Below are positions 1 through 10,859 of a stretch of DNA of 64,000 bases, piece after piece. Location of the stretch: the NCBI GenBank assembly GCA_003116975.1, contig BGKB01000141.1, positions 115,708 to 179,707 on the forward strand, read 5' to 3'. The DNA is from Aurantiochytrium sp. KH105 (taxonomy: Eukaryota > Sar > Bigyra > Thraustochytrida > Thraustochytriidae). How positions within the stretch are numbered: position 1 is the stretch's first letter; every line of letters begins with the position of its first letter. The notes under the pieces are model-generated. The model saw nothing but the letters and a program-made list of their open reading frames with translations. It made no database searches and was not told where the DNA came from. Made by a program: the position numbers and the translations under genes.

Positions 1-375
1 GGGGGTCTCAACAATGGTGATGGGGATGGCGGCGATGGCGCCAGCGAGCCAGTACTTGTACAAGTCCGCGCCCACCTCGTTTGCGCCGGTGAGGGCCTTG
101 GCCTGACCGTACGAGAAGAAGACTCCGGCGTTGTGGGCCATGGCGCCCAGCAGGGGTGATGCGGCGCCCTTGTAGAGGCCGCTGACGCCCTCCTTGGAAA
201 AGGTCTTCTTGGCGCAGTCTGCCATGCCGGCAAAGGGCATCTTGCCATCGGGGCCCGGTTTCTGCGTCTGCAAGCGGACCTTGATGGTGTCCAGAGGGTG
301 TCCGGCCACCACCTGGGCGATGCCTCCGGCCGTGCCGGAGGCGATATCAATCATCGTGTTCCTGCCGCCGCCCAT
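1..375 (-). CDS. Mitochondrial carrier family protein (N-terminal part, cut by window edge)
   Basis: Members of this family exchange metabolites across the mitochondrial inner membrane. The reverse strand opens at 375 with MGGGRNTMIDIASGTAGG and stays open to base 1, giving 125 residues, less than half of the usual length of about 300. Residues 27-38 carry the carrier signature (PLDTIKVRLQTQ; P27, D29 and K32 match P-x-[DE]-x-x-[KR]), preceded by a Gly-rich first helix. The last visible residues (TIVETP) look like the start of the second signature. The spacing and the GTAGGIAQVVAGHP segment resemble carnitine/acylcarnitine and basic amino-acid carriers, but the substrate cannot be assigned without the other two repeats. 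The family call is secure. Confidence 0.9.
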   Translation of the reverse strand, partial: MGGGRNTMIDIASGTAGGIAQVVAGHPLDTIKVRLQTQKPGPDGKMPFAGMADCAKKTFSKEGVSGLYKGAASPLLGAMAHNAGVFFSYGQAKALTGANEVGADLYKYWLAGAIAAIPITIVETP

Positions 376-2574
376 GGTTGCCTTTGGCTCGCTCGCTTCG
401 CTCACTTGCGTGCTCGCCTGCTTGCTTGCTCGCTGCACGGGGCGCTTTCTCGCGCTCAAGCTCTCGCTCGGTCCGCGCGCGCGCGCCTGGACGGATGAAT
501 GGCGGTCTGCCTGCTGCTGCTGCTGGCGATCGGCGTTTGTTTTCCCTCCCGCTCTGCTCGGACTGCGATGTATGTAGCGTCACCGCCTCGCCTGCCTGCC
601 AGGCCGGCAGCCAGGCCCTGCCAGCTATAATACACTAGCCCGCGCCGGCAGCTGTTAGTTGGTTAGCTAGTTGGTTGTAGTGAGTTAGCACACGCCGCCA
701 GGCACGAGCCCCGCATTGGGTGCAGCGCACTGAGCGGCAGAGTGCTGTGCGGCAGTGCAGTGCGGTGCAGGCAGGGCAATCAATGTGCAATGCCATGCGG
801 CGCTGTGCAAGACACTGACAATTGCAGCCAAAAGTGGAGTGAAATGCAATGCAATGCAATGCAATGCAATGCAGAACAGTGCACTGCAGTGCAATGCAAT
901 GCAATGCGCTATGCCTTTGCTACTAAAAGGCCTACTAGGCCTGCCAGTCCTGCACACAGTTGGGCAGCCAACTATGGCAAGTTGGGATGACTGGCATTGG
1001 CAATGGCGAGGGCAATGGCGAGGGCAATCAATGGGTGGTTGTTGGTTGCACCGCCAATCGCGCAGTTCCAGCAGCCAGGCAGCTTGAGGAGCCAAGGAAG
1101 GAAGCGGGTGACGGTGCGATGGACGACCTGTGAAGGGTGAGCGCCGACGCGGTGCGGAGGCGCGTGCTCGCGCGCTTGCCTATTTCTGTTCGGAGGTGTC
1201 ACGACACTGACCGTGATCGCTGCAAGTTGTTGGTCAAGGAGCGGAGGACACGGAACGGCAGCAGTGAGGCCCTGGCTTGCTCGTGCACGGCTCGCTCGGC
1301 ACGGGACTTTGTTTTACTCGGGCTGCTGCATCGATTTGTCTTGCTTTGCGTCGGTTTGCACTTACTTTTTATGCATCTCTGGCTCTCGACACCGGTGACG
1401 GCGAGGCAACAGAGCCTGTCTGGTCCGGCATGGTGGCAAGCAGGACCGGTTTTCGCAGTAGGCCTAGTCGTTTGCTGCTGCAGGTCGAGGTGGCATGAGT
1501 TGTCACCTTCGGTCGGCTTCGGACTACAATTTTTGTACTACTAGGCCTATACGCAGGCTACAATAAATGCTCTTTTGTAAAAATCATTCGCTCATCACTC
1601 ACGTCAGCTGGCTGAGCTCCTGCTTTTCACCAGCCACACCAAGAGCCAGCCTCTTTTGCCGCACGATGGCCAGTTCTGCTCTTGCTCGCCCGCTCGCTCG
1701 CGCGCCCACGCCGCTCATCTCGCGCCACAGCCGCCGCGCGCCGAGTCCCCCGTGCCGCCTGCACCCGCCCCGCCGGTGCACACCCTTCTGGCAAAATGGG
1801 TTGCGCAGCTAGGCGTGTGCGTGTGCAGCCCCTCCTAGTGGTAACACTACTGGGCCCTAGCCAGCTGGTCCCGATGCGCGCGCGCGTGGCGAGCGAGGGC
1901 GAGAGTCCAATTCGGCGGGCGCAGCCGACGGCGAGGCCGCGGCGCGCGTACATTCATTCATTCATTCGTTCGTTCGATCGCTCGCTCGATCGATCGTTCA
2001 TTCACGCGCTCGTCCTGGGCTGGCCCGGGGCGGCAACGCGGCCGCGGGCGCGGACGTGGCGCTGGAGCGCGCGCATTGGTGGGACGGAGTCTTTCGCCGC
2101 GAGCGCGGCGCCGGGCGAGACTTTCTTTGGCAAACTTGAAGCTGGCAGCCGCGCGAGGCCAAGCCGCGCGAGGCGAACGCAGGCAGACCCCTGTCCGAGA
2201 CGAACCAACACGAGAACGACCGCTCCAGGGAGCGAGCGGACGAGCAAGTTCACGGAGTTAGGTGGTTTTCTACTCAATATAGGTGGGCGGGTGGGTTAAC
2301 CAGCAGGCGGACCGTGGTCGGTGGCCAAGTCAAAAGCTGTTGGCGGGCCTGCCGGCCGGCCGACCGGCTTGGCCACCCCGAATCAGCCGCAGGGGCTGGT
2401 TGGTTCTGTTTCCTTCCTTTCGTCATAGATACTGCTCTTCTGGCAGGCAAATCAACCAAACAGCTGGTCTCCACTTCGCTCCAAAGCGTCTCAGACATTC
2501 ATCGTACGACACGACAGATTATCGAGTAGAGTAGAGACATTGCCACAAACGACTGATCAGCGTCGACGCGCGCC
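376..2574. other. Intergenic region, no gene recognised
   Basis: This is the upstream region shared by the carrier (leftward) and the 884-aa gene (rightward). Frames of up to about 205 codons exist, but their translations are Arg/Ala/Ser/Cys-rich and recognisable in no family, as expected by chance in GC-rich DNA. It holds a pentamer repeat near 843-907, several copies of the palindromic word AGGCCT (for example near 929, 938 and 1544) and CATT/CGTT runs near 1950-2000. No promoter element could be assigned with confidence. Confidence 0.6.
843..907. repeat. (ATGCA)n pentanucleotide repeat
   Basis: ATGCA units run uninterrupted from 843 to about 872, then after a short degenerate stretch again at about 890-907. 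One of several five-base microsatellites in the window. Confidence 0.9.
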
Positions 2575-5229
2575 ATGGCCACTTGCTGGGAGGAATGGCT
2601 CGACAAGGACTGGTCGCGCCTCGGCTCGTGCCAAGGCTTATGGGAGCTCTTTGTGTCAAATCCGACGCGACTCTCGCCCGCCAGCGCTGACCCGGGCGAG
2701 TGCCCGTGCGATCATCTCGTCCATTATGTCTTCGGTAAGCGCCGCACGGGACCCAAAGCTCCCGAAGACGCCATGTATTTTATCGCACTCGTACTCTTTG
2801 ACGCGCATGCTGGCCCAGACTTCGTCTCGGGTCTGAGTTCCAACGAGGCGAATATTCTGCTCGACATGCTCGTAGATCTCCTCAGTGATCTCTCGCCCGT
2901 CGTCAGGCACTGGGCTTTCAAGACGCTTTGGCGCGCCTGGAATGTCTACAAAGACTGCGTTGCAGGCTCCGCCGACATACTCTCCGAGCCCCGTTGGAAG
3001 GCCGCCGCGGCCCGATCGTGGCTCGAAGACGACAGCAAACGCAAATCCATGCGACTCGTGGCACGAAGTTTAAGCAGCGCCACCAGCGCCGCAAATGTAA
3101 GCTCGCCATCAACCACCGAGACCAAAGACACGGATCCTGGAGAAGATGCAACAGCCGCTGGAGCCATCAATCATCGGGATCTCGAAGCTCGTTCGCTGGA
3201 GATGGCATTTTGCAGCTTTGCTCTCGCATCGCTCATTGCTCTGACGAGTAAGACGCTCGACGCCAGCGGCGTGGGCCCTTCCGCCTGGGTGGCGCCTTCG
3301 GACGTGCAGGCGATTTGGGAAATTATCTTGGACCAAATTCAAGCTCCAACTCCGGAATACTTCGTCTCGGCGGATGATCACAACACAATTGCAAAAGCTG
3401 CGGCGGAGCCCTTCGGTGCCCACATTACCTCGCCTTATTTATTGCCTCCCCTTCTTGCGGGCATTGCGCTCCTGCATGAAGCCTCTGCGGAGCGCGCCAT
3501 GTATTACAAAAACCTCAATCTCCTCATGCTTCAGACGCCGCGCAATCTCGATGCTCTGATAGCCACGCGGCAGTGGCACTCTTTTATCATTTTCGTTCTC
3601 ACCACTACAAGTCGCGTCCCGGACCCTCCGCAACTCTCATCTGGCGCCACGAAACACCGTGATGACGTCGACACAGCCGCAACTCCAACGGAAGCAGAAA
3701 AAGAGGTCGTCACGTTCGCTCTCAATCTCGTCTCGTGCGCGTTCGCGCAAACGTTATCGCGAAAACACCAAAGCTTGGGCAAACAGCTGTACGCTTTCGC
3801 AAATCAAATGATGCAACTCGTCAAGTGGGATCAGGATGCTCGCAAGATTGTGCGCCAAGTCACGCTCAGTGTTGTGCGCCAGGTGCAAAACTCTGGATTC
3901 TGGCGCACCGAAAACGAGGCCGCTTGGGAGGCTTGTTTCGAACTTGCTCGCTTTGTCACTGCCTTTACCTTTTTTGCACCTCCTGAGCAAGACGCACGAC
4001 GACGCGCAAGTACAGATGCCGACGATGCCGCTTCCATCATGTATGCAGATCGCAGAGAGGCGCGCTGGTTTGGCTATCGGGCCCGTGCTGCGGCGTGGAC
4101 GCTGGCCGCCCTCGACGGCAGCTCTGCCGCCCTGTGGGAGGGCTTGACGCCACCTGTACAGGAAACGTGGGCAGACATTGATGCTCTTCATATTGATTCG
4201 GACTCGAATTCTGAAGATGACACGGGCTCCTTCTCCACCGATAGTGACCGCGATATTGGCCTTGTACGCATTTCTGCAGTGCCCTCTCTCGTTCGAGCGT
4301 CTCCGCGTGGGCCCAAGGCAATTTCTTCGTTCCATATGCCGCGGGCTTCAACACCGCACAGTCTTTCATCTTCAGTAAAAGCCTCGCACCGCTCCATGAA
4401 ACGGACATTCTCCGTGACTTCGCCACATGTGGCTCGTCTTGAGCGACAAGGATCTGCGCATAGCGTCTTGCAACGGCGTAACAGTGGATTCTCGCGCAAG
4501 AACTCTTCGTTTGGAACCTCATATGCCCTTGATGTCGATGGCTGCCTCGACATTCTCGCTTCTGGGCTCCAAATCAAGTACGCGCCTTCCAAGGCATCCA
4601 AGGGTCCCGCACTTTCGATGGATCTATCGCTCGAGGACCCCCTCAAGCAAGGCGCCTTTGGCTTTCGGCCCGAGTCGCTTGGTCTAGAAGTCGACGCCGA
4701 CGGGCGGCCACTCGACCTCGAAGTTATTCAGGCCATGGCCGCTCTCTTTAAAGCCATGGGTCTGCATGGAGACGCGTCCGACGAGGAGACCTTGCGTGAC
4801 ATGCTCTTTTCGAAAAAGGAGCGCGCAAATTTCGTCCGCGCCTCCGAATTTTGCCGAGGCTTTCGTTTGCTGGAAAGCGCACTCGTGCCGACGGGCAAGG
4901 GCAGAGCGGCTACGAAACGCTCGGACGAGACCTTGCGCAAGAGCTCGGCATTTATTGCATCATTTTGCTCGCGCGATGCCCATCATCTCACCAAAAAAGC
5001 GCTGGCCAAGGACATTGCTGCTGGTCTCCGTAGAGAGCTTGGCATCAAGCAAGCTCCAAGTTCCTCGATGGTGGCGGTAGAGTTTGACACGACACCCTCG
5101 TCTCTTGACGATATGGAACCGGTCGTGCTTGTCCGCGATGCAAAATCTGCTGCTGCTCCGCCACGAAAGCCATCCATGGTGGGTCGTTTTATGCGTAGAA
5201 ATTCTTTTTTCGCACCGAGCAGCGCTTAG
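2575..5229 (+). CDS. Conserved-looking protein of unknown function, 884 aa, with basic phosphosite-like motifs
   Basis: A single 884-codon frame with balanced amino-acid composition, so very probably a real gene. I do not recognise the family. Residues 1-560 are mostly helical with Leu/Trp/Phe spacing reminiscent of armadillo/HEAT-type repeats (for example around residues 85-125 and 375-440). Residues 530-665 are acidic, then Ser/Arg-rich and probably disordered. Basic motifs RRNS (about 634), RKNS (about 642) and RRNS again near the C-terminus (about 875) match the R-x-x-S consensus of basophilic kinases. Residues 700-860 form another folded, charged segment. No signal peptide or membrane segment is seen. 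The start is the first ATG of the frame (MATCWEEWLDKDW); an overlapping ATG at 2540 is in another frame. Convergent with the PH-like gene. Confidence 0.8.
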   Translation: MATCWEEWLDKDWSRLGSCQGLWELFVSNPTRLSPASADPGECPCDHLVHYVFGKRRTGPKAPEDAMYFIALVLFDAHAGPDFVSGLSSNEANILLDMLVDLLSDLSPVVRHWAFKTLWRAWNVYKDCVAGSADILSEPRWKAAAARSWLEDDSKRKSMRLVARSLSSATSAANVSSPSTTETKDTDPGEDATAAGAINHRDLEARSLEMAFCSFALASLIALTSKTLDASGVGPSAWVAPSDVQAIWEIILDQIQAPTPEYFVSADDHNTIAKAAAEPFGAHITSPYLLPPLLAGIALLHEASAERAMYYKNLNLLMLQTPRNLDALIATRQWHSFIIFVLTTTSRVPDPPQLSSGATKHRDDVDTAATPTEAEKEVVTFALNLVSCAFAQTLSRKHQSLGKQLYAFANQMMQLVKWDQDARKIVRQVTLSVVRQVQNSGFWRTENEAAWEACFELARFVTAFTFFAPPEQDARRRASTDADDAASIMYADRREARWFGYRARAAAWTLAALDGSSAALWEGLTPPVQETWADIDALHIDSDSNSEDDTGSFSTDSDRDIGLVRISAVPSLVRASPRGPKAISSFHMPRASTPHSLSSSVKASHRSMKRTFSVTSPHVARLERQGSAHSVLQRRNSGFSRKNSSFGTSYALDVDGCLDILASGLQIKYAPSKASKGPALSMDLSLEDPLKQGAFGFRPESLGLEVDADGRPLDLEVIQAMAALFKAMGLHGDASDEETLRDMLFSKKERANFVRASEFCRGFRLLESALVPTGKGRAATKRSDETLRKSSAFIASFCSRDAHHLTKKALAKDIAAGLRRELGIKQAPSSSMVAVEFDTTPSSLDDMEPVVLVRDAKSAAAPPRKPSMVGRFMRRNSFFAPSSA

Positions 5230-5375
5230 TAGGTGTAGTACTAGACAATTGTAATCTTTGCTCTTCTCCTGGTTTATTGTGTTTCTGGATTTTTTTTTCC
5301 CCGGAGGTGGGGCTATCTGCATTAGGCCTCGTTCTTTCTCTCCTTGCTTCTCGGGTGAAAGGGAATGTGTCACAA

Positions 5376-6299
5376 TCAGTGTTTTGGTCTAGGAGCGTCT
5401 CGAAGTACTGCAGAGACGCGAGCGTATCCCGCTGACCCGGAGCGGGCATGTTTGGCATGACAGGCTTCAATTTCGATGCGATCCTGCTGTTGCAGCCATC
5501 TAGCCAAGGGCGCGTGCATTTGGGCATGCGACAAAGCCGTGCGAGGCGCGAGCGAAGTCGCCCGGGCGACAAAGTGGGTATCTCCTGGAGGAAGACCCAG
5601 CTTCATGAGGAGGTATTCGGCCAAATCATCGCCGCAGCAAGAGGAAAGATCTGCGTGAACGACAAAGGCGGTTTCAGGAGCTGCGAATTGCAGGTTCTCC
5701 ATGAGATAGATACGAAGCGCGGCACGCTTGACCGCTGCTACTTCGTGTTCTGGGAAATAACCTAAACTGCTCGAGAGCATCGAGCCACACGTCCATCTCG
5801 CCTTTTGCAAAAAGTTGATCCAACCACGAACGCTCCCACCAGCGTCGGCGGCGAGCTCAAAAGCATCCTCATTCGGACGGGAGGAATATGCAGGTGGAGG
5901 AAATTTGGGAGCTGCTCGAGGCCCGCGACGAAAACGTATCAGCCGGAATGCCAAAGGCTTGTCATTGCGTTTGCGGAGGCGCATCTTTTCCACGCTTTCC
6001 TCGATCGAAGGTGTCACAAGTTCAACACGTACACATTCCTCGAGTCGAATGCGAAGTATGGTCGGTAGCTGTCGCGCTCGCTCATGCAACGGTCCGAGAG
6101 CAATTTGCGCCTCGAGCGCTTCTGCCTTGACGCACCAGAACTCGTCTTTGTCGACGACGCAGAATACCCTTTGCGTCTTGACTTTAAGCGCCCCGTTGCG
6201 TTGAAAAGCCTCGCTGCGAAGCAGCAGGTGGCCCGTGCGCCCGGGTTCGCCGCCGCTGTTGCCGCCACCGCCGTGCTCATTCTCTCCGCCCTCGTCCAT
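5376..6299 (-). CDS. PH-domain-like protein, 307 aa
   Basis: After a Gly/Glu-rich start, residues about 25-170 look like a pleckstrin-homology fold. A basic KVKTQRVFCVVDKDEFWCVK stretch would form early strands, a variable Arg/Pro-rich loop follows near 115-145, and a terminal helix contains the diagnostic Trp (GWINFLQKARW, about 158-168). PH domains usually bind phosphoinositides or proteins at membranes. The C-terminal 130 residues hold a second small fold (AFVVHADLSSCCGDDLAEYL) that I cannot name. Frames on the opposite strand (for example 6084-6653) are Arg/Ala-rich and judged to be shadows. The protein diverges from the aminotransferase gene across a 0.7-kb spacer. The PH call is by pattern only. 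Confidence 0.65.
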   Translation of the reverse strand: MDEGGENEHGGGGNSGGEPGRTGHLLLRSEAFQRNGALKVKTQRVFCVVDKDEFWCVKAEALEAQIALGPLHERARQLPTILRIRLEECVRVELVTPSIEESVEKMRLRKRNDKPLAFRLIRFRRGPRAAPKFPPPAYSSRPNEDAFELAADAGGSVRGWINFLQKARWTCGSMLSSSLGYFPEHEVAAVKRAALRIYLMENLQFAAPETAFVVHADLSSCCGDDLAEYLLMKLGLPPGDTHFVARATSLAPRTALSHAQMHAPLARWLQQQDRIEIEACHAKHARSGSAGYARVSAVLRDAPRPKH

Positions 6300-7022
6300 C
6301 TCCCCTTCCTAGGTCTTTTTGCCGCTGCCGCCGCGCTTCTTTCGCCACTTGAGAGAAGAGTTCCCGCGTTCCCAAACACTTCATTCCTATCGCACACCTT
6401 CATCTTCCACAATGACAATCATTCATTCTGGGTTTCCGACGATCTCGTTGGCCCTTCTGACCGAGCTGCGACAGCGACGTCTCCGTCGCGGTCCTCGCCA
6501 AGAACAGATGCAGACGTAGCTGCTACCGCTGCCGAGGCCCGGTCCCCGCTCGCTGCCCTGCCCTGGAGTCGCGACCGTCGCGTCGCGCGCCGTCTGGCCG
6601 CGAGTCTCTGCCTTCCCGGGCGGCAGTTTTCAGTCGCACTATGTAAGGAGTAAGCCACGGTAGCCGCGAGGGTCGCACGGGACCAGGGCGAGGCGCGCAG
6701 TTATCAAGTGCGCGGGCCGCCGGGTCCGGTGCGGCTTGAAGCCGTATCCTGGCTTGGAGCACTGCTTGCAAGACGCCCTTGCAATGCAGGCATACTCCGA
6801 ACGCTACGCTACGCTCCGTTGCGCTGCACTGCACCGCCTTGAACGAAGCAGCGCCCGTCGTCACCCGCCGCCGGTCGAGCGATCGTTCGTCCGCTTTGCT
6901 TCCTGCCGCGGCCGCCGTGTCTCGCGCGCGCACGAACTCGACGTCGAAGTTGCTCTCGCAGCAGCGGCGGAAAGAGGCGAGCAAGCTTGTAAGCCCAGCA
7001 GAGGACGGAGGAAAGAAGAACC
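6300..7022. other. Divergent upstream region between PH-like gene and aminotransferase
   Basis: About 0.7 kb of GC-rich DNA between two outward-facing start codons, so promoters of both genes should lie here. Long frames on either strand are compositionally biased and not convincing. No TATA-like element was identified. Confidence 0.5.
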
Positions 7023-8201
7023 ATGGGCCCCAAGTCGAGCAAGAACGAGGTGGTGGACACCAAGAATGCGTGCCCGTTCATCCAGAAGAACACGGGCGAG
7101 CTCCTCGAGTACTCGGTGGTGTACACGGACCGCGCCATCAACTTGATGAGCGCGCCCTTTCAGGAGTGCATGCGCGACATCTCGTCCATCCTCAAGAGCG
7201 TGTACCACGCGCAGCACACGGCCATCATTCCGGGCTCCGGCACGTACGCGATGGAAGCCGTTGCCCGCCAGTTCGCCACGGATAAGAACGTGATGGTGCT
7301 GCGCGAGGGATTCTTTAGCTTTCGCTGGAGCGATATCTTTGCCACCTGCAAGATCCCCAAGTCCGAGACCGTGCTCAAGGCGCGCGTCAAGAACGACTCG
7401 ATGCAGCCCCCGATGGAGCCCGTGCCGGTGGATGAGGTCATCGAGACCATCAAGCGGGAAAAGCCCGAGGTGGTCTTTGCCCCGCATGTCGAGACCTCGA
7501 CCGGCATCATCCTGCCGGACGACTACCTCAAGAAGGTGACCGCCGCGGCGCACGAGGTGGGGGCCATCTTTGTGCTCGACGCTGTGGCCGCCGGCACGCT
7601 GTGGGCCAACATGGAGGATCTGGGCGTGGACGTCCTGGTCACGGCGCCGCAAAAGGGCTGGTCTGGCCCGGCCTGCTGCGGCATTGTCATGCTTAACGAT
7701 AAGGCTCGGCAGATCTCGGACAAGACCTCGAGCACGAGCTTTAGCGTGAATCTTGGCAAGTGGCTCACGGTCATGGACAAGTACGAGGACGGCGGCTTCA
7801 TGTACTACACGACGCTTCCCACGGACGCGCTCATGGCAATGCGTTCTGTCATGGTGGAGTTGCGCGATACGCTCGGCTTCGAAAAGGCCGCCGAGAATGC
7901 GCGCAAGATCGGCTCGCTCGTGCGCGAGTCCATGAAGAAGCACGGTCTGCCCTCGGTGGCGGCTGAGGGCTTTGAGGCGCCTACCGTTGTCGTGAGCTAC
8001 GCTGAGTCCGATGCTATGGTGCCCAAGTTCAAGGAGGTTGGTCTTCAGATCGCCGGTGGTGTGCCATTCAAGTGCGACGAGCCGGAGGGTCTCAAGACGT
8101 TCCGCATTGGTCTCTTTGGCATTGACAAGCTTCGCAACCCGGAGCGCACGGCCGAGATCTTTGAGGAGAAGCTTGCCAAGGTCATGGCCAGTCTCAAGTA
8201 A
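7023..8201 (+). CDS. Class V PLP-dependent aminotransferase (alanine-glyoxylate / serine-pyruvate type)
   Basis: A 392-aa protein of normal length for fold-type I class V aminotransferases. The PGSGTYAMEAVARQF segment (about residues 71-85) supplies phosphate-binding residues. PHVETSTGI (about 157-165) and FVLDAVAAGT (about 184-193) are characteristic, with the Asp that contacts the pyridine nitrogen. APQKGWSGP places the Schiff-base lysine at K211. These enzymes transfer amino groups from alanine or serine to glyoxylate or pyruvate, mostly in mitochondria or peroxisomes, and so link photorespiration-like glyoxylate handling to amino-acid pools. No clear targeting peptide is seen, and the C-terminus (MASLK) is not a classic SKL signal. 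The start ATG follows a purine-rich leader and is the first in frame. Exact substrate is not determinable; the family call is firm. Confidence 0.9.
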   Translation: MGPKSSKNEVVDTKNACPFIQKNTGELLEYSVVYTDRAINLMSAPFQECMRDISSILKSVYHAQHTAIIPGSGTYAMEAVARQFATDKNVMVLREGFFSFRWSDIFATCKIPKSETVLKARVKNDSMQPPMEPVPVDEVIETIKREKPEVVFAPHVETSTGIILPDDYLKKVTAAAHEVGAIFVLDAVAAGTLWANMEDLGVDVLVTAPQKGWSGPACCGIVMLNDKARQISDKTSSTSFSVNLGKWLTVMDKYEDGGFMYYTTLPTDALMAMRSVMVELRDTLGFEKAAENARKIGSLVRESMKKHGLPSVAAEGFEAPTVVVSYAESDAMVPKFKEVGLQIAGGVPFKCDEPEGLKTFRIGLFGIDKLRNPERTAEIFEEKLAKVMASLK

Positions 8202-8766
8202 GCAGCGCGCTACGTTGCATTTGGCAACGCATTTGGTAATGCAATGCTAAGAAAAAGGAGAAGGTGATGGATCTCTTTCCCCCCTCTTTTTTTTAATGTG
8301 CTAACAAGCGCATGCTTTCCGTACGCGGACCACTGTCTTTTGTATAGAACAATAGGTCTCAGAAAGCTTTGCGGTGGAAAGCACCTCGCCCTCGGCATAC
8401 AGCGTTGCTCGAGACTTTATGCTTTTTGGTTTATGCGCACGTTGTCAAACAGGGACGAACGCTCAGTGCGCTAGTCTTGCTCAGCTCAGCCAATTCTTTT
8501 GCAATAGAAGGCGGTCAAGTCAGTCACATGTCAGTCAATTTTACTACTTGTTATTTGTTCTTCTTTTTGGAAAGAGAGGGAGGCAGAGAAGGGCGGGGAG
8601 CAAACAAAAATTTGCGAACTTTAATCATTCTTTTGCTTGCAAAAATCATGGCCCTCCGCATTATCGTGGAGAGTTACTTTGGAAAACACAAATCTTCTAG
8701 CCATACCAATTCGATTCAGATGCATTTCCTCTTTATATACACTTTTAGACGGTCAACACTTGTCAC
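8202..8766. other. Convergent 3' intergenic region
   Basis: AT-richer DNA between two converging genes, holding both 3' untranslated regions. Small frames here (for example 8369-8845) have no family resemblance. A T-run near 8286-8294 could belong to a 3' processing region. Nothing else is seen. Confidence 0.5.
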
Positions 8767-9681
8767 TCACGTCGAAGGCAGCTCAGTGGACAGCTCACGT
8801 GCAAAGGCTGCGGCCGTCGCACCGGATGCAGGGTCATCAAAGTGACGAATATGGACCGACAATTTGCTTTCGTGCTGCTGGTCTGGCGTCATCTTGAGCT
8901 GGACATGAATGTGGCTTGATTGATATGTGCCAGCGTTGGTGACGAGACCATCCATGGGTCCGACGCCAAGAGCCTCACGCACACGCGCCGCAGGGACCTC
9001 TTTGAGTACAATCTCTTTATCAATATCATCGTTTACGCCTTCATTCGCATCGGGTGCATGGATGAACTTGGTAATGTGGCGTGTCTTGACAATCATCGTT
9101 TTGGACGAAGACAAGAGCTTTCCGGTGCCAGGGCTCGGAAATGTCACAGCGACCTCGAGCGAAGCACCGACGCGGAGAGGAAGCGGAACGGAAATTACGC
9201 CATCCCAGGCTTCTCCGGGATGAATCGCCGTAATGGCTTCCTCGGCTACCTCTGTTACATCAGCTTTAATAAGCACCTTGATCTCAGCAAGGGGAATACG
9301 TGTACGATTCTGGACCTGGACCTTGACCTGCATCGCGTCCGCATGTGGGTCATCTTCAGCCTCGGCATCTTCCGTTGAGATAAGATCAAGATGAATCGTG
9401 ATTCCGCGCGTAACATATTCTTCCATCATACCATTCATGCTTTCCATCATCGACACGCTTTGTTGCAGCGAGTGGCCCATTCGCGCAAATGCCGTGCCCA
9501 CGGACGCTTCGAGCGACTTGACGCTCGCTTGCAGGACATCAACGAGGCCCGTCGTGTTTTCGCCAGCAGCGGCATTCGCATCATCCGCATCGTTCTTCTC
9601 GGTCTTCCCAGCCTCAGAGCCTTCCTCCTTGGACAAGGTCTCCGGCTGGCTCATCTTCTCCGTCATTTCTTCCGACGCCAT
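8767..9681 (-). CDS. Unknown protein, 304 aa, with coiled-coil segment and appendage-like beta domain
   Basis: The N-terminal 45 residues are acidic and Ala-rich. Residues about 45-90 form an amphipathic helix with repeated Met/Leu positions (QSVSMMESMNGMMEEYVTRG), plausible as a coiled coil. Residues about 90-195 read as alternating beta strands with the pattern of an immunoglobulin-like or adaptor appendage sandwich (MQVKVQVQNRTRIPLAEIKV, later PLPLRVGASLEVAVTF). The C-terminal 100 residues are mixed. This layout suggests a protein-interaction or trafficking role, which is inference only. The gene diverges from ubiquitin-L40 with about 0.5 kb between start codons. Confidence 0.75.
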   Translation of the reverse strand: MASEEMTEKMSQPETLSKEEGSEAGKTEKNDADDANAAAGENTTGLVDVLQASVKSLEASVGTAFARMGHSLQQSVSMMESMNGMMEEYVTRGITIHLDLISTEDAEAEDDPHADAMQVKVQVQNRTRIPLAEIKVLIKADVTEVAEEAITAIHPGEAWDGVISVPLPLRVGASLEVAVTFPSPGTGKLLSSSKTMIVKTRHITKFIHAPDANEGVNDDIDKEIVLKEVPAARVREALGVGPMDGLVTNAGTYQSSHIHVQLKMTPDQQHESKLSVHIRHFDDPASGATAAAFARELSTELPST

Positions 9682-10184
9682 CTCTCTCCCTCCTTCCCTC
9701 TCTCCTTCTCCCGCGGCCCCGCCCGACCTCGACCTGGACCTCGCCGCGCTCCGCGTCTGTCCTCGCCACGGTTAGCCGCCCTTGCGAAGCAAGAAGTCCT
9801 CCCTCTCCCCTCCCGGCGCACACCCCTCCCCGCGCACCCCTCCCCGCGCACCCCCTCCCCGCACCGCCGCGGCACCGCCACGGAACCCGCGTCCAGGGTT
9901 AGGGTAGCGTTCCCCCCGGTGCTTCAGCAGCCTCGAGGCGTGCGGGCCCAGCAGGGGGGGCGGTGTCCCTATCGCGCACAGCCGGGGCGGGCCGGCGGCA
10001 AGCAGGCGCGGCGAGGAGGGGGGCCCGGCCGGCGCGGAGGGGCGCGAAGCGGGGCGCGAAAGGAGAGGAGGCGCGGCAGGGGAACGCGGGGAGCGCGCGG
10101 CGGCGGGCGGGGAGAGAGAGACAGACCCCTTGGAGAGAGAGCGAGCGAGCGAGGCAGCGCCACGCACGCACGCACGCGAGCACG
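9682..10184. promoter_or_regulatory. Divergent promoter region of the 304-aa gene and ubiquitin-L40
   Basis: About 500 bases separate the two outward-facing start codons, so both promoters must be here. The DNA is strongly C-rich on the left and G-rich on the right. It contains a telo-box-like word at 9895-9905. The individual promoter elements are not resolved. Confidence 0.55.
9895..9905 (+). promoter_or_regulatory. Telo-box-like motif (AGGGTTAGGGT)
   Basis: The word AGGGTTAGGGT lies 280-290 bases upstream of the ubiquitin-L40 start. In plants, telo-boxes (AAACCCTAA) occur in promoters of ribosomal-protein and translation genes; that they work the same way here is inference. Nothing around it looks like a true telomere array. 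Confidence 0.35.

Positions 10185-10859
<675 letters not shown>

Noticed and set aside
6861..7943. 360-codon frame opposite the aminotransferase
   Set aside because: His/Arg/Leu/Gly-rich shadow; the + strand encodes all catalytic motifs of a class V aminotransferase.
9895..9905. Possible interstitial telomere sequence
   Set aside because: Less than two TTAGGG units; better treated as a promoter word.
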